33,395 bases of DNA from an uncultured Ideonella sp. (GTDB lineage Bacteria; Pseudomonadota; Gammaproteobacteria; Burkholderiales; Burkholderiaceae), in assembly GCA_946479475.1 (NCBI GenBank), contig CAMLGG010000024.1:1-33395 (forward strand), written 5' to 3'. Below the pieces are notes generated by a model. That model was not told where the DNA came from and made no database searches. It was given only the letters and a program-made list of their open reading frames with translations. Positions 26,444-33,395 of this stretch are shown piece by piece; position 1 is the first letter of the stretch; every line of letters begins with the position of its first letter. A program made the position numbers and the translations under genes.

Positions 26444-27889
26444 TCAGGCGGCTTTCTTGTGAACCAGGGGGCGCGGGCGGAACGCTCGTGCTCGCGGGTC
26501 GAAGGCGTCGCGCACGCCATCGGCGAAGAGGTTGGCGGACAGCACCAGCGTGACCATGAAGACGAAGGCCGAGGCGAAGGGCCACCAGACGACCGGGTCC
26601 CGGCTCATCTCGTTGCGGGCGAAGTTGATCATCCCGCCGAAGCTGTTCATCGAAGGGTCGACACCGACGCCGACGTACGACAGCACGGCTTCGTACAGGA
26701 TCAGCGCCGAGAACTCGAGCACCGTGACGATGAGCATCAGGTGCGCCACGTTGGGGAAGATGTGCCGGACCATGATGCGGCCCTGCCCCACCCCGAAGGC
26801 GTTGGCGGCCTGCACGAACTCCAGCTCCCTCAGCTTGAGCGTCTCGCCTCGCAGCAGCCGGCAAAGGCCCGCCCAGCCGGTGAGGCCGAGCACCGTGCAC
26901 AGCAGGAACAGCTTCAGGTCCGCACGCTCGACACCCGTCTCGAACAGCTCGGGGTGCTTGTCGAGGAAGACCTGCACCATCAGCACGCAGGCCGCGATCA
27001 GCAGGATGTTGGGGATCGAGGACAGCACCGTGTAAAGGTACTGGATCAGCTCGTCGACCCAGCCCCGGAGATAGCCCGCCATGATGCCCAGCGTCACCGC
27101 CAGGGGCAGCGTGGCCAGGGTCGCCAGGGTGCCGATGACGAAGGCCGTGCGGATGCTCTTCAGCGTCTGGTACATCACGTCGTTGCCGGTGATGTCGGTG
27201 CCGAAGACGTGGTAGTGGCCCATCAGCGAAACCATCGCGCCGATCGGCAAGGCCAGGCCGACCAAGGTCCAGCAGGCGGCCATCCAGGGCACCGGCGTCT
27301 CGCCTCGCCGGATGCGGCCGAAGGTGACGCCCAGAGACTCGCGGCGGGCGCGCGCGACCGCCGCGATCAGCAACGCGCTGAGCACCACGGCCACCGCCAG
27401 GCCCGCGGCCAGCCCGACGAGCGCGCGACGGGTGACGTCACCCGACCATTGCTTCTCGGGATCGCTCAGGTGCGCGCCTCCGAACTTGAGCCGGGGAGCG
27501 ATGCGTCGGACCTCGCCGTTGACCTCCTCGGACTCCTTCGTGAAGCTCACGTAGGCCAGCGGGCGCGAGTACGTGGACTCACGCGATTGCACGACGTTGC
27601 GCAGGCCCGCGTCGAGCAGCGATTGGACGCGCGTGTCGTAGGCCACTGCACCGTCCTTCACGCCCGCGGCCGGAGGGAGCACGGCGCGGAAGTGCACGCT
27701 GTCCGCCAGCGTCACGAGCAGGCAGGCCATCAGCACCAGCGAAGAGGCCAGCGCGGGCCCGTTGCGGAACACCTTGCCCCAGTTGGCCGACAGGTTGGGC
27801 TTGCGCCGAACCATCCAGCCGTAGGCCACCAACGCGACCAGCAGCAGCCAGATGGCCACGTCGGTCCACAGCATCACGAACTTCGGCAT
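26444..27889 (-). CDS. Peptide ABC transporter permease (YejE/OppC-like) with long N-terminal extension
   Basis: A 481-residue inner-membrane permease. The last 270 residues or so are a normal OppC/DppC-type domain: HYHVFGTDITGNDVMYQTLKSIRTAFVIGTLATL, then the EAA loop ELEFVQAANAFGVGQGRIMVRHIFPNVAHL, then LSYVGVGVDPSMNSFGGMINFARNE. Before it, about 200 extra residues contain helices at about 10-27 and 45-65, a probable periplasmic stretch of about 90 residues, then further helices. E. coli YejE and OppC are about 300-340 residues, so the extension is unusual. ATG at 27889 follows AGGACAAGGTG; a GTG lies one codon earlier. The operon order is binding protein, YejB-like, this gene, ATPase. Confidence 0.92.
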   Translation of the reverse strand: MPKFVMLWTDVAIWLLLVALVAYGWMVRRKPNLSANWGKVFRNGPALASSLVLMACLLVTLADSVHFRAVLPPAAGVKDGAVAYDTRVQSLLDAGLRNVVQSRESTYSRPLAYVSFTKESEEVNGEVRRIAPRLKFGGAHLSDPEKQWSGDVTRRALVGLAAGLAVAVVLSALLIAAVARARRESLGVTFGRIRRGETPVPWMAACWTLVGLALPIGAMVSLMGHYHVFGTDITGNDVMYQTLKSIRTAFVIGTLATLATLPLAVTLGIMAGYLRGWVDELIQYLYTVLSSIPNILLIAACVLMVQVFLDKHPELFETGVERADLKLFLLCTVLGLTGWAGLCRLLRGETLKLRELEFVQAANAFGVGQGRIMVRHIFPNVAHLMLIVTVLEFSALILYEAVLSYVGVGVDPSMNSFGGMINFARNEMSRDPVVWWPFASAFVFMVTLVLSANLFADGVRDAFDPRARAFRPRPLVHKKAA

Positions 27890-27923
27890 CACCTTGTCCT
27901 CTCGGTGTTGTTCTTCTCGTCGA

Positions 27924-28907
27924 TCAGCCCAGGCGCACGCGCGGGTCGACCCACGAGTAGGCGATGTCGATCAGGATGTAGGTGGCGATGTAGAGCAGCG
28001 AGCCGACGAAGACCATCGTGCGCACGATGGCGAAATCCTGCTTGCCGATCGCCTCGATCACGTAGGCGCCCAGGCCGGGGATGCCGAAGAAGCTCTCGAA
28101 CACCAGGCTGCCCATGAACACGTAAGGCAGGTAGCCACCCATGCTGGTGATGATGGGGATGAGCGCATTGCGCAGCACGTGGCGGAACAGCACCACCGTC
28201 TCGCGCAGGCCCTTGGCGCGCGCCGTGCGGACGTAGTCCTTGCCGATCTCCTCCAGGAACATGGCGCGGTACAGCCGCGCCTCGGTGCCCAGCCGCGCCA
28301 GTGCGGAGAGCGCGACGGGCAGCACCAGGAAGCGCACCACGTCGAACCCCGGCGCGTAGCCCGAGATGGGCACCAGCTTCAGCACGCGGGAGAACAGGTA
28401 CTGGCCGACGATGATGTAGAACAGGCTGGAGATCGACAGCATCAGCACGCACAGCACCACGCCCCATAAGTCGAGCTTGGTGTGCCTGAACATCACCAGC
28501 AGCAGCGCGAAGCTGGTGCTCGAGATGACCTGCAGGATGAAGATGGGCAGCGCCAGCTTGATGCTGACCCACATGCGCGTGGCCACCTCGTGGCCGAGGT
28601 CGCCGCCGGCCTCCGCATCGGCCCGGCCGAAGTTGAGCGTGAACAGCGAGACGGAGCGCTCCCAGAAGATGGTCTCGGTCAGCTTGTCGCCGCCCTGCTT
28701 GGCCTCGTTCCAGTAAAGCGGCTTGTCGTAGCCGCGCTCGGCCTTCCACTTCTCGATCAGCTCCTGCGTGACGCGCTTGCCGCCGATGTTCAGGCGGGCC
28801 ATGTCGTCGGGGGTGTTGACGGTGAAAAAGAGGAAGAAGGTCGCCAGGTTGACGCCCAGCAGGATCAGCACGCCGTAGAGAAGGCGGCGCAGGGTGTAGG
28901 AGAGCAT
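27924..28907 (-). CDS. Peptide ABC transporter permease (YejB/OppB-like)
   Basis: A 327-residue inner-membrane permease. The N-terminal MLSYTLRRLLYGVLILLGVNLATFFLFF is the classic OppB/DppB first helix, followed by a periplasmic segment (about 30-105). The binding-protein-dependent transport domain has MWVSIKLALPIFILQVISSTSFALLLV and an EAA loop with IGKDYVRTARAKGLRETVVLFRHVLRNALIPIITSMG. VFESFFGIPGLGAYVIEAIGKQDFAIVRTMVFV and AYSWVDPRVRL end it. It starts 13 bases after the binding-protein stop and ends about 34 bases before the second permease. Confidence 0.93.
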   Translation of the reverse strand: MLSYTLRRLLYGVLILLGVNLATFFLFFTVNTPDDMARLNIGGKRVTQELIEKWKAERGYDKPLYWNEAKQGGDKLTETIFWERSVSLFTLNFGRADAEAGGDLGHEVATRMWVSIKLALPIFILQVISSTSFALLLVMFRHTKLDLWGVVLCVLMLSISSLFYIIVGQYLFSRVLKLVPISGYAPGFDVVRFLVLPVALSALARLGTEARLYRAMFLEEIGKDYVRTARAKGLRETVVLFRHVLRNALIPIITSMGGYLPYVFMGSLVFESFFGIPGLGAYVIEAIGKQDFAIVRTMVFVGSLLYIATYILIDIAYSWVDPRVRLG

Positions 28908-28920
28908 GTTCTAGGCGGGG

Positions 28921-31164
28921 TCAGACCAGGATTTCGCCGCGGGCGTTCATGCGCTCGCGTCGACGCAGGCTGTTGCGTGCCACCAGCACGCCGGCAATCG
29001 CCACCGCGATGATCAGCGTCAGCGGCCACCACACCGGCCTGTTCCACTCGGCCAGCTTGGCGGTGCGCTCGGCACTGTCGAGCTTGAGGTAGCGGCCATG
29101 GTCGCGGATGAGGATCGCCGGCTTGGAGTTCGTCACCCAATGCTGGATGGCTGCCGAGGCATACGGGTAGAAGCCGAAGGTGCATGGCGCGTCGCGCCGC
29201 AGCAGCTCGGTCATCTTGTCGATGACCTCCTGCTTGGCCGGGCCGTCGTCCATGGTCTTCAGCTGGGCGAACAGCTTGTCGTACTCCGGGTTCATGTAGT
29301 TCGACGTGTTCTCGCCGTCGGACACGCTCTTGGCATTGGGGCCGTAGAACAGGAACAGGAAGTTCTCGGCATCCGGGTAGTCGGCGTTCCAACCGAGCCA
29401 GAAGACCTGGTGCTTGCCCTTGCGGACCTTGTCCTGGAACTGATTGTTGTCCGTCGCTCGCACCTCGAGCTGGATGCCCAGCTTGGCGAACTGCTTGACC
29501 ACCCAGTCGATCTCGGGCTTGCGCTCGGGCGTGGCCGGCGCGTAGAAGTCGTAGTTGATGACCAGCGGCTTGCCGGTATTGGCGTCGCGCCCGTCGGGAT
29601 AGCCGGCCTCGGTCATCAGCTTCAGCGCATCCTCGATCGGGCGGCGCACGTACTTGCCGTTCACCAGGCGGTGCGTGAGCGGGTTCAGTCCCTCGGGGGT
29701 GCCTTCGCGCGAGCCCGGGATGCCCTCGGGCAGCAGGCTCATTGCCGTCACGCCGGCCTTCTTCGGGAAGACCTTGGAGTACTCCTCCCAGTCGATGGCG
29801 ATCGAGATCGCCTGGCGCAGCTTGCGGTTGCGCTCGCGCTGCGCCTCGTTCTCGCCCCAGCCGATGACCGGGTCGATCATGTTGAAGGCGATGAAGTAGC
29901 TGTTGACGTCGCCGTACTGCGGGAAGATGAAGCCCTTCTTCTCGTAGACCGCCCTGACCTCGTCGGAGTCGTTGGCCTCGACGTTGTACTGGGTGCCGAG
30001 GTCGGTCCGCTCGAACACCTCGAGGTCGTAGTAGCCGTCGCGAAACTTGTTCTTCTGCGGCGTGGCTTCGCGCTCCACGGTGGCCACGATGCCGTCGATG
30101 AAGGGCGTCTTCTTGCCGCAATCTTCCAGCAGGCCGCGCTCCTTGTCGCCCGGCATGCCCTCGCAGGGATAGGGCTCGCCGCGGTAGTTGGGGTTGCGCT
30201 TCATCACGATGCGCCTGTCCTTCACGAACTCGGTCACCATGAAGGGCCCCGTGCCGACCGGCCAGTTGTCGAGCGTCAGGCTGTTCTGCGCCATGCCCGG
30301 CTGCGCGTAGAAGGCGTCGGCCTCCCAGGGCACCGGCGCCAGGAAGGTCATCTGCATCCAGTACTTCCACTGCGGGTACTTGCCGTGCAGGCGAATGCGA
30401 AGCAGGTACTTCTCGGGCGCGGTGGCGCCGGCCAGCGGCCACTTGCGGAAGTCCAGGAAGGGCTTGTCGAGGCTGGACGGATCGGTACCCTGGCGGAGCT
30501 TGGCGTCCTCCTTCTTGACCAGGTCGCCGTACTCCTTCAGGCCGAGCACGTACTCGGAGAACACGCCGAAGATGGGCGTCGTGATGCGCGTCGTCGCGTG
30601 GCGCTTGATCGCGTAGACGAAGTCGTCGGCGACCAGCTCGCGCGTGCCCTGCTCGAACTGCATCGGCGAGCGCCTGTCGCCCACCTCGCCGGGCTTCATG
30701 TGGTGGTAGCGGTACTGGCCCTGCTCGTCCTTGGCGAAGGCCGGATGAGGCTGGAACATGATGCCGCGCTTGATGGGCACCTCGTACACGCTCTCGGCCA
30801 CCTGGTCGCCCGGTGCGTCGTCGGGCAGGCGCTGGCCGTTCTTGTCGAGATAGATGGGCGCGACGACCTTCTCTGCCGACTTGGGCACCAGTTCGAACGG
30901 CCGCTTCAGGTAGTGGTAGCCGTAGGGCGGCTCGTAGACCTGGTACGTCACCATCGTGTCGTTGGACCAGTACGAGGCGGTGGGGTCGAGGTGCCGCGGC
31001 GTGTTCTCGATCATCGCCGAGTAGATCATCTTCGACTCGGCGGAGCCCTTGGGCCAGGGGCTGTTGTCGCACCCGGAGAGCAACGAGACCAGGGCCAGGC
31101 CTGTGGCCCACAGCCAGGGGCTGGCTCGCCAGACCCGACCGAACGCCGACACCACACCGACCAT
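28921..31164 (-). CDS. ABC transporter substrate-binding lipoprotein (SBP family 5) with C-terminal membrane helix
   Basis: A 747-residue extracytoplasmic solute-binding protein of the peptide/nickel type, first gene of the importer operon. The N-terminus ends in lipobox LLSGC (Cys32), followed by Asp33; Asp at +2 is the classic inner-membrane retention signal of E. coli lipoproteins. The family-5 core includes VADDFVYAIKRHATTRI, WPVGTGPFMVTEFVKDRRIVMKRNPNYRG, RKLRQAISIAIDWEEY and INYDFYAPATPERKPEIDWVVKQFAKLGIQLEVRATDNNQFQDKVRKGKHQVFWLGWNADYPD. The C-terminus has a predicted transmembrane helix (VWWPLTLIIAVAIAGVLVA) and a short basic cytoplasmic tail. Double anchoring is unusual for the family, and the chain is longer than YejA (about 600). 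ATG 31164 is preceded by GGGAG. Substrate inferred: oligopeptides. Confidence 0.92.
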   Translation of the reverse strand: MVGVVSAFGRVWRASPWLWATGLALVSLLSGCDNSPWPKGSAESKMIYSAMIENTPRHLDPTASYWSNDTMVTYQVYEPPYGYHYLKRPFELVPKSAEKVVAPIYLDKNGQRLPDDAPGDQVAESVYEVPIKRGIMFQPHPAFAKDEQGQYRYHHMKPGEVGDRRSPMQFEQGTRELVADDFVYAIKRHATTRITTPIFGVFSEYVLGLKEYGDLVKKEDAKLRQGTDPSSLDKPFLDFRKWPLAGATAPEKYLLRIRLHGKYPQWKYWMQMTFLAPVPWEADAFYAQPGMAQNSLTLDNWPVGTGPFMVTEFVKDRRIVMKRNPNYRGEPYPCEGMPGDKERGLLEDCGKKTPFIDGIVATVEREATPQKNKFRDGYYDLEVFERTDLGTQYNVEANDSDEVRAVYEKKGFIFPQYGDVNSYFIAFNMIDPVIGWGENEAQRERNRKLRQAISIAIDWEEYSKVFPKKAGVTAMSLLPEGIPGSREGTPEGLNPLTHRLVNGKYVRRPIEDALKLMTEAGYPDGRDANTGKPLVINYDFYAPATPERKPEIDWVVKQFAKLGIQLEVRATDNNQFQDKVRKGKHQVFWLGWNADYPDAENFLFLFYGPNAKSVSDGENTSNYMNPEYDKLFAQLKTMDDGPAKQEVIDKMTELLRRDAPCTFGFYPYASAAIQHWVTNSKPAILIRDHGRYLKLDSAERTAKLAEWNRPVWWPLTLIIAVAIAGVLVARNSLRRRERMNARGEILV

Positions 31165-31391
31165 GCGACAGACTCCCGAGAAGGCCGGTCGTCACACGGG
31201 TTAGGTGCGACCGGCAGAAAAACAAAACCGCCCGCGGCAATGCCCCGGCTTGTGCCCGGAGCGTGCGGCGAGGCGTCGAGCAGATTCTATGCCCGGCCTT
31301 TCGGCGGGAAGCTTAGGGTTTTCGCAAGCTCAGCGAAGAAGCGAGCGAAGCATCTTCAACAAAACTCAGCGTGGGCAGCGAATTCCACCAC

Positions 31392-32297
31392 TCAATGGGG
31401 AGGGCGGTGAGACCATCCGACGAAAGCATCCCTGCCCTCGACCAACACGGTCACCGGCTGCCCGAAAGGCATCGTGACCTTGGTCGGCACATGCCCGAAA
31501 GGCACGCCCGTCAGCACCGGCGTGCGCGTCACGGAACGCACGTGGGCCACCATCGCCTTCAGGTCGTAGCCCCGGTCCATCGGCGAGCGCTTCCAGTCGC
31601 TCACCGCGCCCAGCAGCACCGCCTTCTGGCGGGCGAGCACACCAGCCTGGTGCAGTTGCAGAAGCATGCGCTCGACGCGGTACGGGTGCTCGTTCACGTC
31701 CTCCAGGAAGAGGATGCCGCCCTTGACCTGCGGCCAGTGCGGCGTGCCGAGCAGGGAGGTCAGCACGGTGAGGTTGCCGCCCCAGAGCACGCCCTTGGCC
31801 TGCAGGCCGTCGAAGCCGGCGTCGGTGCGGAAGCCCACGGCCTCGAGCTCGCCGCTCATCGCCTCGGCGAAGCAGTCGGGCGTCACCTCGTCGAGCTCGG
31901 CGCGGCCAAAATCGTCGACGCCCAGCGGGCCGCACCAGCTGGTGGCACCGGTGTGGGCCAGCAAGCCCATCTGCAGCGCCGTCATGTCGCTGTAGCCGAC
32001 CCACCGCGTGCCGCGCTCGACGCTGCGCGCCAGCTTCTTCCAGTCCAGCCGATCCAGCAGGCGCGTGAGGCCGTAGCCGCCCCGCGTCGCCAGCGCGATC
32101 GAGGGCGACTCGGCGGCCACGCGATGCAGTGCCTCGAGCCGCACTTCGTCGCTGCCGCCGAAGCGTTGCTGCTTGGCCAGGGCCGCTTCGTCGATGCGGA
32201 CTTCGAAGCCCATGGCGGAAAGGCGCTTGGCCGCCAGGCGCAGCGGAGCGGCCTTCAACAGCACGCCGGAGGGAGTGAAAAGGGTGAGGCTGGTCAT
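31392..32297 (-). CDS. ldcA: LD-carboxypeptidase (peptidase S66)
   Basis: A serine peptidase of family S66 that removes the terminal D-alanine from murein tetrapeptides in peptidoglycan recycling; 301 residues, cytoplasmic (no signal peptide). Conserved features are TRGGYGLTRLLDRLDW, the nucleophile Ser103 in GYSDMTALQ, LWGGNLTVLTSLLGTP, the acidic segment ILFLEDVNEHPYRVERMLLQL supplying the catalytic Glu, and the catalytic His269 in GVPFGHVPTKVTMPFG. It lies 14 bases after tadA in the same direction, so it is probably co-transcribed with tadA. The peptide importer operon lies just downstream, suggestive of (but not proof for) murein-peptide recycling. Confidence 0.92.
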   Translation of the reverse strand: MTSLTLFTPSGVLLKAAPLRLAAKRLSAMGFEVRIDEAALAKQQRFGGSDEVRLEALHRVAAESPSIALATRGGYGLTRLLDRLDWKKLARSVERGTRWVGYSDMTALQMGLLAHTGATSWCGPLGVDDFGRAELDEVTPDCFAEAMSGELEAVGFRTDAGFDGLQAKGVLWGGNLTVLTSLLGTPHWPQVKGGILFLEDVNEHPYRVERMLLQLHQAGVLARQKAVLLGAVSDWKRSPMDRGYDLKAMVAHVRSVTRTPVLTGVPFGHVPTKVTMPFGQPVTVLVEGRDAFVGWSHRPPH

Positions 32298-32311
32298 GCG
32301 CTGGTGAAGCT

Positions 32312-33395
<1,084 letters not shown>

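Noticed and set aside
26424..26900. In-frame upstream extension of the double ATPase
   Set aside because: It lies inside the permease gene in another frame and reads as shadow sequence; MLEIKN at 26423 is the natural ATPase start.
29098..31410. Long plus-strand open frame antisense to the solute-binding protein
   Set aside because: Low-complexity Val/Leu/Gly/Arg translation without domain features; the minus strand encodes a full family-5 binding protein.

Overview
The window is GC-rich, gene-dense bacterial chromosome. The gene content and order (ccoI-ccoS-ccoN; sodB; xseA diverging from exbB-exbD-lpxK-Trm112-kdsB, then adk) point to a betaproteobacterium of the order Burkholderiales, probably a Rubrivivax/Leptothrix/Roseateles-type organism. 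This placement is inferred from recognised proteins and synteny; no search was run. I saw no tRNA, rRNA, CRISPR array, insertion sequence or phage gene.

Layout. 1-3444 (minus): cbb3 oxidase genes, with the copper ATPase ccoI, the small ccoS and the start of ccoN, plus a perfect FNR-type box before ccoN. 3542-4006 (plus): an exported DUF192 protein. 4019-6122 (minus): an OmpR-type response regulator and its histidine kinase. 6186-6767 (minus): iron superoxide dismutase sodB with a clear terminator. 6880-8181 (minus): xseA. 8390-11465 (plus): a tightly packed envelope operon exbB-exbD-lpxK-Trm112-like-kdsB, followed by adk (11650-12303) and its terminator. 12426-13184 (plus): an SDR dehydrogenase behind a striking TTGACGT/ACGTCAA palindrome typical of branched-chain amino acid / acyl-CoA catabolism control.

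13286-24258 is the accessory heart of the window: a TPR-aspartyl/asparaginyl hydroxylase fusion, a JmjC-type (cupin_4) 2-oxoglutarate oxygenase and a sulfotransferase on the plus strand. They converge on a minus-strand series: TonB-dependent receptor (21673-24258), TPR-sulfotransferase (20091-21566) and a second TonB-dependent receptor (16902-19862). The two receptors share a conserved leader of about 200 bases. Two hydroxylases and two sulfotransferases, all of families that often act on protein or peptide side chains, sit beside two outer-membrane importers. This suggests an uncharacterised system that modifies a peptide, protein or other ligand and is coupled to TonB-dependent uptake. The role is inference; the gene content is directly visible.

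24567-31164 (minus) is a four-gene peptide-type ABC importer operon: lipoprotein binding protein, two permeases and a fused double ATPase, Yej/Opp-like. 31392-33395 (minus) holds ldcA, tadA and the 3' part of guaA, cut by the window edge. Long open frames antisense to most of these genes are GC-driven shadows and were left out.
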